From: Embleya sp045207785
GTDB lineage: Bacteria > Actinomycetota > Actinomycetes > Streptomycetales > Streptomycetaceae
Direction of reading: 5' to 3'
DNA: 64,000 bases
Assembly (NCBI RefSeq): GCF_045207785.1
Contig: NZ_CP108776.1
Coordinates: 4,960,001-5,024,000, forward strand
The notes under the pieces were generated by a model that saw nothing but the letters and a program-made list of their open reading frames with translations, did no database searches and was not told where the DNA came from. This document shows positions 1 through 8,669 of the stretch, piece by piece. Each line of letters begins with the position of its first letter. The first letter of the stretch is position 1. Made by a program: the position numbers and the translations under genes.

Positions 1-1370
1 TGACCGTAGCGACGGGTCTTGCGGCGGCCGGCGTGATCGGGTTCTCCGGGATCGCTCAGGCCGACGGTGTGAGCGGCGCGCTCAAGGGCTTCGGCAAGGA
101 CCAGGGCCTTTCCGTCGCGCTCAAGGGCTCGGGCCCGATCAGCGGTGTCCACCAGGCCGGCTTCTTCAACCTGCAGCTCGAGGGCGGCGAGACCATCAAG
201 GTCTACTGCATCGACCTGCTGCACAAGACGACGGACAACTACAAGGAATCGCCGTGGGGCGGCACCTGGTTGTCCGACAAGGACGTCCCGGCCGACAAGA
301 AGGCCAAGCTCAAGTGGATCCTGGCCAACTCGTTCCCGACCAAGTCGGTCGACCAGTTGAAGGCCACCACCGGCATCGCCGGCCTTGAGGCCAACGAGGC
401 GGGGGCCGCGACCCAGGCCGCGATCTGGCACATGAGCGATGGCGCCGACATCGACACGGCCAAGGAGACGAACGAGGACGTCAAGAAGCTCTACGACTAC
501 CTCGTCAAGAACGCCAAGTCCGACGACGGCAACGAGCCGAAGATCTCCCTCAAGCTCGACCCCGAGGAAGTCAGCGGCAGCCCCTCCGACAAGCCCGGTG
601 TCGGCCCGTTCACGGTGTCGACGAGCGCGAACGGCAAGGCGATCACCGCCGCGCTGAGCGGTGCCGCGGGCGCCAAGCTCGTCGACAAGGACGGCGCCGT
701 CTCCAACGGCAAGGTCGGCGACGGCGACAAGCTGTGGGTCAAGCCCGCCGAGGGGTCCGACAAGGGCGAGGCGAAGCTCAAGGTCTCGGGCAGCGCGAAC
801 ATCGACGCCGGCCGAGTCTTCAAGGGCGTCAAGCCCGGTCAGCTGCTCATCGCGGTCGGCCAGGAGAACGTCAAGGTCAGCGACGAGTCGACGGCCAAGT
901 GGAACGCCAAGGGCGCGGCTCCGGCGTTCAACGCCAAGGAGCAGTGCACGGCCGGTGGCGTCGAGGTCGTCGTGACGAACAAGGGTGACCAGCCCTTCAA
1001 CGGCACCATCGGCGACACCAAGATCTCGGTGAAGCCCGGTGTGCCCGTGACCCAGCTCGTCAAGGTCGCCGAGGACACCGCGTACAAGATCGTCGTCAAG
1101 GACGAGGCCGGCAAGGTCCTCAAGACCTTCGAGGGCACCCTCGACTGCAAGACCGAGACGACGACCGGTGGCAGCACCGGTGGCACGACGCAGCAGCCGA
1201 CGGCGCCGGCCCCGGTGAACCCCAAGGGCCCGAACCTCGCCGAGACCGGCAGTGACGGCAGCAACACCCCCGCGATCCTGGGCGGCGCCGGCGCGCTCGT
1301 CCTCGTGGGTGGCGGCCTGGTGTTCTACACCCTCCGCCGCCGCAACGGCTCGAACGGCGCCACCGCCTGA
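1..1370 (+). CDS. Thioester (TQXA) domain surface protein with LAETG sortase signal, 5' truncated
   Basis: The gene begins before the window; the frame is open from base 3. The first codons give the hydrophobic end of a signal peptide, with probable cleavage after AQA (codons end at 62). The next part fits a thioester adhesin domain: Cys in VYCID (codon 207-209) and Gln in TQAAIW (codon 414-416) are the pair that forms an internal Cys-Gln thioester in this family. A beta-rich, Lys-rich region and a Thr/Gly/Pro stalk follow. The C-terminus is a cell-wall sorting signal: LAETG (1236-1250), a hydrophobic segment and RRRNG. LAXTG is the motif of actinobacterial class E sortases. It is probably cell-wall anchored and may bind a surface covalently. 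No sortase gene is visible here. Family assignment is from motifs only. Confidence 0.82.
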   Translation, partial: TVATGLAAAGVIGFSGIAQADGVSGALKGFGKDQGLSVALKGSGPISGVHQAGFFNLQLEGGETIKVYCIDLLHKTTDNYKESPWGGTWLSDKDVPADKKAKLKWILANSFPTKSVDQLKATTGIAGLEANEAGAATQAAIWHMSDGADIDTAKETNEDVKKLYDYLVKNAKSDDGNEPKISLKLDPEEVSGSPSDKPGVGPFTVSTSANGKAITAALSGAAGAKLVDKDGAVSNGKVGDGDKLWVKPAEGSDKGEAKLKVSGSANIDAGRVFKGVKPGQLLIAVGQENVKVSDESTAKWNAKGAAPAFNAKEQCTAGGVEVVVTNKGDQPFNGTIGDTKISVKPGVPVTQLVKVAEDTAYKIVVKDEAGKVLKTFEGTLDCKTETTTGGSTGGTTQQPTAPAPVNPKGPNLAETGSDGSNTPAILGGAGALVLVGGGLVFYTLRRRNGSNGATA

Positions 1371-1400
1371 TAAAGGCAACGCCTTGAGCTGACACACCAA

Positions 1401-1439
1401 GGAGGGCCCCGGTACGCACCCAGCGCACCGGGGCCCTCC
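1401..1439 (+). terminator. Strong GC hairpin terminator
   Basis: Thirteen-bp arms (1401-1413 and 1427-1439) pair perfectly around a 13-nt loop, 30 bp after the stop of the surface protein gene. There is no U tract, as is usual in high-GC actinomycetes. Confidence 0.75.
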
Positions 1440-1492
1440 CCACGCCCCGCCGCGGTGAGATCCCCGAGCCGCCGGCCGGCCTGCGGCCCGCC

Positions 1493-1764
1493 GTCCTCAA
1501 ACGCCGGACGGGCTGAGAAGGGCTTGCCTCGGGCGCGGCAGCTCGTCTGGCCTTTGAGGCCAACACGGACGAGGCACCATCCCAGCCCGTCCGGCGCTTG
1601 AGGACAGCCGGCCGCGGGCCGGTGGCGGCGCGGCGGCCCACCCCAGCCCGTCCGGCGCTTGAGGTCGGCACCATTCCAGCCCGTCCGGCGTTTGAGGACG
1701 GCGGGCCGCAGGCCGCCCAGCGCCGCGGCTCGGGCATCCCCCAGCCCGTCCGGCGCTTGAGGAC
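1493..1764. repeat. Cluster of five GTCCGGCG(T/C)TTGAGGAC intergenic repeats
   Basis: This lies in the 525-bp gap between the surface protein and ettA. One copy is inverted (1493-1515) and four are direct (about 1583-1605, 1644-1666, 1677-1699, 1742-1764). The unit is about 23 bp, with core CCCGTCCGGCG(T/C)TTGAGGA. GTCC and GGAC at its ends can pair as a short stem. One copy ends GAGGTC instead of GAGGAC. The same unit occurs at 37997-38258 and 43296-43391. Similar short repeats are common between Streptomyces genes; their function is unknown. No gene is visible in this gap. Confidence 0.8.
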
Positions 1765-1882
1765 ACCGCAGCCCGGCCGGGAGCGATCCGTCCCACGCGA
1801 CCCACGGGTCGACCAGGCACCCACCCACCCCATCCCCCGCGCCCTCCGGGCACCCATGCACGAGGCACTGCCCGCAAGACCA

Positions 1883-1888
1883 TAGGCT
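1883..1888 (+). promoter_or_regulatory. -10 box for leaderless ettA transcript
   Basis: TAGGCT lies 7 nt before the ATG at 1896, so transcription should start at or next to the A of the ATG. No Shine-Dalgarno sequence lies between them. Confidence 0.6.
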
Positions 1889-1895
1889 TGGACGC

Positions 1896-3560
1896 ATGGC
1901 TGAGTACATCTACACCATGCGCAAGGCGCGTAAAGCGCACGGCGACAAGGTGATCCTCGACGACGTGACGCTCAGCTTCCTGCCGGGAGCCAAGATCGGC
2001 GTCGTCGGCCCGAACGGCGCGGGTAAGTCGACCGTTCTGAAGATCATGGCCGGGCTGGAACAGCCGTCCAACGGCGACGCGTTCCTGTCCCCCGGCTACA
2101 CCGTCGGAATCCTGCTCCAAGAGCCTCCGCTGGACGAAACCAAGACCGTCCTGGAGAACGTCGAAGACGGCGTCAAGGAGATCAAGGGCAAGATGGCGCG
2201 ATTCAACGCCATCGCCGAGGAGATGGCGACCAACTACACCGACGCGCTGATGGCGGAGATGGGCGAGCTGCAGGACCAGCTCGACCACGCCAACGCCTGG
2301 GAGCTCGACTCGCAGCTCGAACAGGCCATGGACGCGCTGGGCTGCCCGCCCGGCGACTGGCCGATCGTGAACCTCTCCGGCGGCGAGAAGCGCCGGGTGG
2401 CGCTGTGCAAGCTGCTCCTGGAGGCGCCCGACCTGCTGCTCCTGGACGAGCCGACCAACCACCTCGACGCGGAGAGCGTCCAGTGGCTGGAACAGCACCT
2501 GGAGAAGTACGCCGGCACCGTCGTCGCGGTCACCCACGACCGGTACTTCCTGAACAACGTCGCCCAGTGGATCTGCGAGGTCGACCGCGGTCGCCTGCAC
2601 CCCTACGAGGGCAACTACTCCACCTATCTCGACACCAAGGCCACCCGCCTGAAGGTCGAGGGGCAGAAGGACGCCAAGCGGCAGAAGCGGCTCAAGGACG
2701 AGCTCGAGTGGGTCCGCTCCAACGCGAAGGGCCGCCAGGTCAAGAGCAAGGCGCGCCTGGCCCGCTACGAGGAGATGGCCGCCGAGGCGGACAAGATGCG
2801 GAAGCTGGACTTCGAGGAGATCCAGATTCCGCCGGGTCCGCGCCTGGGCAACGTCGTGGTCGAGGTGCAGAACCTCAGCAAGGGCTTCGACGAGAAGCTG
2901 CTGATCGACGACCTGTCGTTCACACTGCCGCGCAACGGCATCGTCGGCATCATCGGTCCGAACGGCGCCGGCAAGACCACGCTGTTCAAGATGCTGATCG
3001 ACTCCGAGACCCCCGACGCGGGCAACATCAAGGTCGGCGAGACCGTCAAGGTCTCCTACGTCGACCAGTCGCGTGGCGGCCTCGACCCGAAGAAGAACCT
3101 GTGGGAGGTCGTCTCCGACGGCCTCGACTACATCAAGGTCGGCAACGTCGAGGTGCCCTCCAGGGCGTACGTCAGCGCGTTCGGCTTCAAGGGGCCGGAC
3201 CAGCAGAAGCCCACGGGTGTGCTCTCCGGTGGTGAGCGCAACCGCCTCAACCTGGCGCTGACGCTCAAGCAGGGCGGCAACCTGCTGCTGCTCGACGAAC
3301 CGACCAACGACCTCGACGTCGAGACCCTGTCCAGCCTGGAGAACGCGCTTCTGGAGTTCCCGGGCTGCGCCGTGGTCGTCTCGCACGACCGCTGGTTCCT
3401 GGACCGGGTCACCACGCACATCCTCGCCTACGAGGGTGAATCGAAGTGGTTCTGGTTCGAGGGCAACTTCGAGTCGTACGAGAAGAACAAGGTCGAGCGC
3501 CTCGGCGCGGACGCGGCCCGCCCGCACCGCGCGACGTACAAGAAGCTCAAGCGCAACTGA
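1896..3560 (+). CDS. ettA: ABC-F ATPase, energy-dependent translational throttle protein EttA
   Basis: This is a soluble 554-residue ABC-F protein with two ATPase domains and no membrane segments. The first has Walker A GPNGAGKST (about 38-46), signature LSGGEKRR (160-167) and Walker B/D-loop DEPTNHLD (184-191). A charged coiled linker (about 245-305) follows. The second has Walker A GPNGAGKT (354-361), signature LSGGERNR (443-450) and DEPTNDLD. EttA binds the ribosomal E site and gates the first peptide bond according to the ADP/ATP ratio. Length matches the family (about 555). The start at 1896 has a TAGGCT box 7 nt upstream and is probably leaderless. A hairpin at 3581-3616 ends the unit. 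Confidence in the EttA subgroup is high from the full-length match. Confidence 0.95.
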   Translation: MAEYIYTMRKARKAHGDKVILDDVTLSFLPGAKIGVVGPNGAGKSTVLKIMAGLEQPSNGDAFLSPGYTVGILLQEPPLDETKTVLENVEDGVKEIKGKMARFNAIAEEMATNYTDALMAEMGELQDQLDHANAWELDSQLEQAMDALGCPPGDWPIVNLSGGEKRRVALCKLLLEAPDLLLLDEPTNHLDAESVQWLEQHLEKYAGTVVAVTHDRYFLNNVAQWICEVDRGRLHPYEGNYSTYLDTKATRLKVEGQKDAKRQKRLKDELEWVRSNAKGRQVKSKARLARYEEMAAEADKMRKLDFEEIQIPPGPRLGNVVVEVQNLSKGFDEKLLIDDLSFTLPRNGIVGIIGPNGAGKTTLFKMLIDSETPDAGNIKVGETVKVSYVDQSRGGLDPKKNLWEVVSDGLDYIKVGNVEVPSRAYVSAFGFKGPDQQKPTGVLSGGERNRLNLALTLKQGGNLLLLDEPTNDLDVETLSSLENALLEFPGCAVVVSHDRWFLDRVTTHILAYEGESKWFWFEGNFESYEKNKVERLGADAARPHRATYKKLKRN

Positions 3561-3580
3561 CCCACAGTCGCGGCGTCGCC

Positions 3581-3616
3581 GGTGGCCTGTCGTATGTCCG
3601 CATACGGCAGGCCACC
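3581..3616 (+). terminator. Near-perfect inverted repeat after ettA
   Basis: Arms of 16 bp (3581-3596 and 3601-3616) pair with one mismatch around a TCCG loop, 20 bp after the ettA stop. It probably terminates ettA before the thioesterase gene. Confidence 0.7.
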
Positions 3617-3690
3617 GTGACGTGCGCGGCCGATCGGGCGGCCGACGGCACCCATACCCGGCCACCCCCGGGAGAGAAGAGGCTCGGCAC

Positions 3691-4131
3691 GTGGCCAGGC
3701 ACATCTACCAGGCGACGCTTCGGTGGTCCGACATGGACGCCTACCGGCACATCAACAATGTGCAGTACCTCCGCTACCTGGAGGAGGCGCGTGTGGACAT
3801 GATGTTCACCCTCGGTCAGCGCGAGGGGGCCAAGTCCCTCTCCGAGGGCGTGGTCATCGCGCGCCACGAGATCGACTACAAGCGGCCGCTGGTGTGGCGG
3901 TCCGAACCGGTCCGCGTGGAGACGTGGGTGACCAGGATCGGCGCCGCGCGCTTCACCCTGGCGTACGAGGTCAAGGACGACGAGCAGGTGTACGCCAAGG
4001 CCACGTCCGTGCTCGTGCCCTACTCGCTCGAGCAGCAGCGCCCCCGGCGGCTGAACGGGGACGAGCGCGCCTATCTGGAGCGCTTCCTGGAACCGCAGGA
4101 CGAACCGGCGGGGCGGCCGGTCGCGTCATGA
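3691..4131 (+). CDS. Acyl-CoA thioesterase, hotdog fold (4HBT/YbgC type)
   Basis: The protein is 146 residues, normal for a single hotdog-fold thioesterase. The N-terminus has the 4HBT active-site signature: D14-M-D-A-Y-R-H20-INN, with E31 in YLEEAR. This family hydrolyses acyl-CoA thioesters in the cytoplasm; the acyl group cannot be told from sequence. GTG at 3691 is chosen because the domain begins there and GAGAAGAGG lies about 8 nt upstream. The reading frame is open further upstream, but that part is Arg-rich shadow sequence. The stop overlaps the start of the next gene (ATGA at 4128-4131), so the two are translationally coupled. Confidence 0.88.
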   Translation: MARHIYQATLRWSDMDAYRHINNVQYLRYLEEARVDMMFTLGQREGAKSLSEGVVIARHEIDYKRPLVWRSEPVRVETWVTRIGAARFTLAYEVKDDEQVYAKATSVLVPYSLEQQRPRRLNGDERAYLERFLEPQDEPAGRPVAS

Positions 4132-4775
4132 CCGTGCTGCGACTCGCCGACCAGGCCGCCGCCGCGGACCTGGGCGGCTACCTGACCCGGCTGCTCCGCT
4201 ACGACCGCCGGGCGGCGGTGCGCGTGCGGGCCGAGGGGTCGGTGCTGGGCACGTTCGGCCACCCGCCGTTCGGCGAGGCGGCCGAGGGCGTGATCACACT
4301 CCGCGCGAGCGAGCTGGCCGAACCCGCCTCCCTCGACGCGACGGTGTCGGCCGGGCAGCTGCTCGACGCGATCGCCGACGACGCGAGCGTGGCCGTACCG
4401 GCGTCGGTCACCGGCCCCGGCTGGGTCGGCATGCTGCCACCGCGCACCGGCTGGGAGCGGATCGCCGAGCTCGCGGTGCTCGACGTCGCCCGCACCGTCG
4501 CCGGTGGCGTGGCCGAGTTCCGTGCGGAGACCGAACCCGGCATGCCGCGCGCCGACTTCGACCGGATCGCGGGCGCGATCTGGTCCCGCCCGATCGCCGA
4601 CCGGCTCCCGCTGCGGGCCGCGCACGCCGCGCAGGTCTTCGGCTTCCTGGGCCCGCCGGACGCCGAGGCCCGGGTGGAGGTACTGCGCGCTGGGTCCTGG
4701 CTGCGCCTCGAAGCGCCGTACGGGTCGGTGTCGGTCCGGCGCGCGGGCGCACCGGGGCTGCTTTTCACACGCTGA
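4128..4775 (+). CDS. Conserved-looking protein of unknown function coupled to the thioesterase
   Basis: I do not recognise this 215-residue protein. It is soluble, with no signal peptide or membrane helix. It starts MTVLRLADQAAAADLGGYL and ends APGLLFTR. A central segment, about residues 75-150, is aliphatic and mixed with charge; Trp occurs in GPGWVGM and TGWER. The ATG overlaps the thioesterase stop by 4 bp, so both are made from one mRNA and may act together. Codon third positions are strongly GC, as in its neighbours, which supports a real gene. It converges with the minus-strand glucosidase, and a shared hairpin spans both stop codons. Confidence 0.8.
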   Translation: MTVLRLADQAAAADLGGYLTRLLRYDRRAAVRVRAEGSVLGTFGHPPFGEAAEGVITLRASELAEPASLDATVSAGQLLDAIADDASVAVPASVTGPGWVGMLPPRTGWERIAELAVLDVARTVAGGVAEFRAETEPGMPRADFDRIAGAIWSRPIADRLPLRAAHAAQVFGFLGPPDAEARVEVLRAGSWLRLEAPYGSVSVRRAGAPGLLFTR

Positions 4776-4827
4776 CCCGACTGACCCGACCGACTCGACC
4801 GATCCGTGAGCACCCCGTCGGGTCAGC
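4771..4827. terminator. Bidirectional terminator between convergent genes
   Basis: GCTGACCCGAC (4771-4781) pairs with GTCGGGTCAGC (4817-4827). The arms overlap the stop codons of the convergent genes on both strands, so one hairpin can serve both. Confidence 0.55.
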
Positions 4828-6448
4828 CGCCGGTGGACCACCAGGCCGCGGTGTCGGCCGGCAGCACGACCCGGTCGCCGTCGACCGGGTCCACCGGGCC
4901 CGACGACAGGAGCAACGCGCCGTACGGCGGCACGCGCACCGCCCCGCCGGTCAGGTTCACCGCGCACACGAAACCCGGCTCCCGCGCGAACGCCAGCACC
5001 CCGGCCGGGACGCCCTGCTCGTGCCAGTCCAGGCGATGCGTGGCCGGACCCGACCCGAGCGCGGGGTGCTCGCGGCGGATTCGCAGCGCGGCGCGGTACA
5101 GCGCGAGGGTCGAGGCCGCTTCGCGCCGCTGCGCCTCGACCGTCAGCCCCGCCCACGCCTCGGGCTGCGGCAACCACGCCCGGGAGTGCGTGCTGAACGC
5201 GAACGGCGGGGACTGCCCCGCCCACGGGATCGGCACCCGGCACCCGTCACGACCCGGCAGCGCGCCGCCCGAGCGCACGAACACCGGGTCCTCGCGCAGC
5301 TCGGCGGGCAGGTCCTCGACCTCCGGCAGGCCCAGCTCCTCACCCTGGTACAGGTAGGCCGAGCCGGGCAGCGCGAGTTCGAGCAGCACCGCCGCGCGGG
5401 CCCGGTCCAGACCGCCGCGGCCACCGCCGAAGCGGGTCACCGGCCGCACCACGTCGTGATTGGACAGCACCCACGTCGGGGGCGCGTCGACCGTCGCCGC
5501 GGTCGCGAGCGTGTCGTCGATCACCGCGCGCAGCCGGGCGGCGTCCCAACCCGCGGTCAGGTAGGGGAAGTTGAACGCCTGGTGCAGTTCGTCCGGCCGG
5601 GTGTACGCGGCGAGCCGGTCGCCCTGCGGCCCCCACGCCTCCGCCACCCCGATCCGGGCGTCCGGGTCGGCGTAGGAGTCGAGCAGCCTGCGCCACGTCC
5701 GGTACACGTCGTGCACCTCGGGCTGGTCCCAGTAGGGCAGCGGATGCCCCAGCCGGCCCTCCCAGCCCTGCGGGACGCCGGCGGGCACGTCGGGCAGGCC
5801 GAGCGCCTTGACCAGGCCGTGCGCGACGTCGACCCGGAAGCCGTCCACGCCGCGGTCCAGCCAGAAGCGCAGGATCGACAGGTACTCGCAACGGACTTCC
5901 AGGTTGCGCCAGTTCAGGTCGGGCTGCTCGGGCGCGTACAGGTGCAGGTACCACTGGCCCGGGGAACCGTCCGGCTCGGTGATCCGGGTCCACGCCGGGC
6001 CGCCGAACTGGGACAGCCAGTTGTTCGGTGGTTCGGCGCCGCCGGGGCCGCGGCCGTCGCGGAACAGGAAGCGCGCGCGCTGTGCCGAGCCGGGCCCCGC
6101 GGCCAGCGCCGCGACGAACCACGTGTGCCGGTGCGAGGTGTGGTTCGGGACGATGTCCACGACCACCTTGAGGCCGAGGTCGTGCGCCCGCTCGAAGACT
6201 CGGTCCGCGTCGTCGAGGGTGCCGAACAGGGGATCCACGTCGCGCGGATCGGCGACGTCGTAGCCCCCGTCGGCCATCGGCGAGCGGTAGAACGGGTTCA
6301 GCCAGATCGCGTCCGCGCCCAGGTCCCGGACATGCGGGAGGCGGTCCAGCACGCCGGGCAGATCGCCGACCCCGTCGCCGTTGCCGTCCGCGAAGCTGCG
6401 TACGTAGATCTGGTAGAGGACCGCGTCGCGCCACCAACCACGTGCCAT
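4823..6448 (-). CDS. Alpha-glucosidase / oligo-1,6-glucosidase, GH13 family
   Basis: This 541-residue cytoplasmic protein has the GH13 barrel motifs in order: region I DIVPNH (98-103), region II GFRVDVAH with nucleophile D207, region III GVAEAW with acid/base E270, and region IV LSNHD with H331 and D332. It starts WWRDAVLYQIYVRSFADGNG, typical of the alpha-glucosidase/oligo-1,6-glucosidase subfamilies. It likely releases glucose from short alpha-glucans or isomalto-oligosaccharides. Trehalose synthase and sucrose-active relatives share these motifs, so the substrate is open. GGAGG lies 6 nt before the ATG. It is the last gene of an SDR-globin-glucosidase run (gaps 39 and 43 bp). Confidence 0.9.
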   Translation of the reverse strand: MARGWWRDAVLYQIYVRSFADGNGDGVGDLPGVLDRLPHVRDLGADAIWLNPFYRSPMADGGYDVADPRDVDPLFGTLDDADRVFERAHDLGLKVVVDIVPNHTSHRHTWFVAALAAGPGSAQRARFLFRDGRGPGGAEPPNNWLSQFGGPAWTRITEPDGSPGQWYLHLYAPEQPDLNWRNLEVRCEYLSILRFWLDRGVDGFRVDVAHGLVKALGLPDVPAGVPQGWEGRLGHPLPYWDQPEVHDVYRTWRRLLDSYADPDARIGVAEAWGPQGDRLAAYTRPDELHQAFNFPYLTAGWDAARLRAVIDDTLATAATVDAPPTWVLSNHDVVRPVTRFGGGRGGLDRARAAVLLELALPGSAYLYQGEELGLPEVEDLPAELREDPVFVRSGGALPGRDGCRVPIPWAGQSPPFAFSTHSRAWLPQPEAWAGLTVEAQRREAASTLALYRAALRIRREHPALGSGPATHRLDWHEQGVPAGVLAFAREPGFVCAVNLTGGAVRVPPYGALLLSSGPVDPVDGDRVVLPADTAAWWSTGG

Positions 6449-6491
6449 CGACCGCCTCCGTCGGATCGCTCCCGGTGTGGCTGTTTCCCCG

Positions 6492-6887
6492 TCAGTCGAG
6501 CCGATTCACCATCGATTGCGCGGCGTAGGTCAGGTAGTCCCACAGGGTGGTCTCCTGCTCGGCCGGCAGCGCGAGGTCGTCGACGGCGGCGCGCATGTGT
6601 CGCAGCCACGCGTCGCGCGCCTCCTCGGTCACCGCGAACGGGGCGTGCCGCATCCGCAGCCGGGGATGGCCGCGTTGCTCGCTGTACGTGCGCGGACCAC
6701 CCCAGTACTGCATCAGGAACATCCGCAACCGGTCCTCGGCCCCGGTGAGGTCGTCCTCCGGGTACATCGGGCGCAGCAGCGGGTCCTCGCGCACGCCCTG
6801 ATAGAAGCGGTGCACGAGCTTGGCGAACGTCTCCTCGCCGCCCACGGCCTCGTAGAGACTCGGTTCCGGCTCTCGCATCTCGGTCAC
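6492..6887 (-). CDS. glbO: Group II truncated haemoglobin (trHbO)
   Basis: The 131-residue protein matches the two-over-two globin fold. Visible residues are proximal His F8 in RMRHAPF (H81), Tyr at B10 (Y29 in HRFYQ), Tyr at CD1 (Y42 in MYPEDD), Trp G8 (W94 in RDAWLRHM) and the group II motif QYWGGP. These proteins bind O2 and may act in redox or nitric oxide chemistry near the membrane. Two GGAGG motifs lie just upstream; GTG at 6887 is 8 nt from the first, and an internal ATG nine bases further in is an alternative. It sits between an SDR-DUF2867 gene and a glucosidase, probably in one transcript. Confidence 0.92.
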   Translation of the reverse strand: MTEMREPEPSLYEAVGGEETFAKLVHRFYQGVREDPLLRPMYPEDDLTGAEDRLRMFLMQYWGGPRTYSEQRGHPRLRMRHAPFAVTEEARDAWLRHMRAAVDDLALPAEQETTLWDYLTYAAQSMVNRLD

Positions 6888-6926
6888 GCCTCCATCCTCC
6901 CAGACGGCCCTGCGAGACGAGTCGGC

Positions 6927-8405
6927 TCAGTCGGATCGCGCGGCGGCCCGCGTGATGCCCCGGAGCATGCCGCCGAAGACGATGCCGTGGAAGGGCCACA
7001 CGCACCACCAGTACGCGTGGCCGAACAGGCCCCGCGGGTGGAACAGCGCGCGCTGCCGGTAGCGCGTCCGCCCGTTCTCGCATGTGAGGGTGAACTCCAG
7101 CCAGGCCAGGCCCGGCAGCCGCATCTCGGCGCGCAGCCGGAGCAGCTCGCCGGGGACGACCTCCTCGACCCGCCAGAAGTCGAGCGAGTCGCCGACCCGG
7201 AGCCGATGCGGATCCCGACGTCCCCGGCGCAGTCCGACCCCGCCCACGAAGCGGTCCAGCCATCCGCGCACCGACCACGCGAGCGCCCACGAGTACCAGC
7301 CGTTGTCGCCGCCGACGCCCTCGATCACCCGCCACAGGGCGGCCGGGCTCGCGGGCACGTCCGATTCGCGGACGTCCTCGTACAGCGTGCCGCCCGACCA
7401 GTCCGGGTCGGTCGGCAGCGGGTCGCTCGGGGCGCCGGCGGTGCCCGCCGAGGACCAGCGGGTGGCCACGTCCGCGTCGCGGATGCGCTTGAGGGCGAGT
7501 TCGAGCGCGAGGTCGAAGGTGGTCAGGCCCTGCGGCGGGTCGGGGACGTAGCGCGCGATGTCGTGCTCGTGGCACACCACCTCGGTGCGCAGCGACTCGA
7601 CCAGCGGCCGGGCCAGGCTGCCGGGCACGGGGGTGATCAGGCCCACCCAGTGGCTCGACAACCACGGCGAGAGCAGCGGTACGGGCACCACCCGGCGGCG
7701 CCGCAGGCCGGCCACGACCGCGTAGCGCTGCATCATCCGTTCGTACGTGAGCACGTCGGGGCCGCCGATGTCGAAGGCCCGGTTCACGTCGGCCGGCAGC
7801 GCGGCGCAGCCGACGAGGTAGCGCAGCACGTCCCGGACCGCGATCGGCTGGATCCGCGACGTGACCCACCGAGGTGTGACCATGACGGGCAGCCGCTCGG
7901 TCAGATAGCGCAGCATCTCGAACGACGCCGAGCCCGAGCCGATGATCACCGCCGCGCGCAGCACGGCGGTCGGCACCCGGGACGCGAGCAGGATCTCGCC
8001 GACCTCGGCGCGCGAGCGCAGGTGCGGTGACGAGTCGCGGGCCGCCGATCCGGCGGCGGGGCCGAGGCCGCCGAGGTAGACGATCCGGCCTACGCCCGCG
8101 GCCTCGGCGGCGCCGGCGAAGGTGCGCGCGGTCTCGCGGTCGGTGTCGCCGAAGTGGGATCCGGTGCCGAGGGCGTGGATCAGGTAGTAGGCCACGTCGA
8201 CGCCGTCGAGGGCCCGGCGGACCGCGTCCGGGTCGAGCGCGTCGGCTTGGACGATCTCGACGCGGTCGGCCCAGGGGTGGTCGCGGAGCTTGTCCGGCGT
8301 GCGGGCCATGCAGCGGACGCGGTGGCCTGCGGCCAGCAGTTCGGGCACGAGTCGGCCACCCAGGTAGCCGGTCGAGCCGGTGACCAGACACAGCGGGGCA
8401 TCCAC
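6927..8405 (-). CDS. NAD(P)-binding SDR/NmrA-like protein with C-terminal DUF2867
   Basis: The protein is 492 residues. The N-terminal half is an atypical SDR Rossmann domain, with nucleotide motif GSTGYLGG about 9 residues from the start and an NmrA-like layout. The C-terminal part, from about residue 330, resembles DUF2867, a START-like fold, with DWSGGTLYEDVRES near its beginning and GLFGHAYWWCVWPFHGIVFG near its end. The exact reaction is unknown. GTG at 8405 is chosen because the Rossmann strand starts there, with GGGGAG 8 nt upstream; GAGACT followed by 6 nt could also make it leaderless. The frame is open further upstream into the repeat cluster, but that part is not credible protein. 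glbO follows after 39 bp. Confidence 0.86.
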   Translation of the reverse strand: MDAPLCLVTGSTGYLGGRLVPELLAAGHRVRCMARTPDKLRDHPWADRVEIVQADALDPDAVRRALDGVDVAYYLIHALGTGSHFGDTDRETARTFAGAAEAAGVGRIVYLGGLGPAAGSAARDSSPHLRSRAEVGEILLASRVPTAVLRAAVIIGSGSASFEMLRYLTERLPVMVTPRWVTSRIQPIAVRDVLRYLVGCAALPADVNRAFDIGGPDVLTYERMMQRYAVVAGLRRRRVVPVPLLSPWLSSHWVGLITPVPGSLARPLVESLRTEVVCHEHDIARYVPDPPQGLTTFDLALELALKRIRDADVATRWSSAGTAGAPSDPLPTDPDWSGGTLYEDVRESDVPASPAALWRVIEGVGGDNGWYSWALAWSVRGWLDRFVGGVGLRRGRRDPHRLRVGDSLDFWRVEEVVPGELLRLRAEMRLPGLAWLEFTLTCENGRTRYRQRALFHPRGLFGHAYWWCVWPFHGIVFGGMLRGITRAAARSD

Positions 8406-8474
8406 GTGACCAGTCTCCCCGAAGCCGGGCAAACCCCTCCGGTGGACGCGCCGCATCGGCCCCAAACACCTTCG

Positions 8475-8657
8475 CCTCAAACGCCGGCGGGGCTGTTTGG
8501 CCTCAAGCGCCGGCGAGGCTGGTTGGCCTCAAACGCCGGCCGGGCTGGTTCGCCTCAAGCGCCGGCCGGGCTATTCATAGCCCGGCCGGCGTTTGAGGCC
8601 ACCCCTCGGCCGGAGGCCGGGGTACATCAGCCCGGCCGGCGTTTGAGGCCGGAGTGG
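8475..8657. repeat. 26-bp tandem repeat array followed by inverted copies
   Basis: Four direct copies start at 8475, 8501, 8527 and 8553, exactly 26 bp apart. The unit runs CCTCAA(A/G)CGCCGGC(C/G), then GGGCT-type bases. Two inverted copies follow (8578-8598 and about 8630-8650). The fourth direct and first inverted copy form a 21-bp-arm hairpin with a 4-nt loop (8553-8573 and 8578-8598, one wobble pair). This GCCGGC(C/G) family differs from the GTCCGGCG family at 1493. It fills the gap between the SDR and MscS genes; no gene is visible there. Confidence 0.85.
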
Positions 8658-8669
8658 GGGGTGGGTCGG

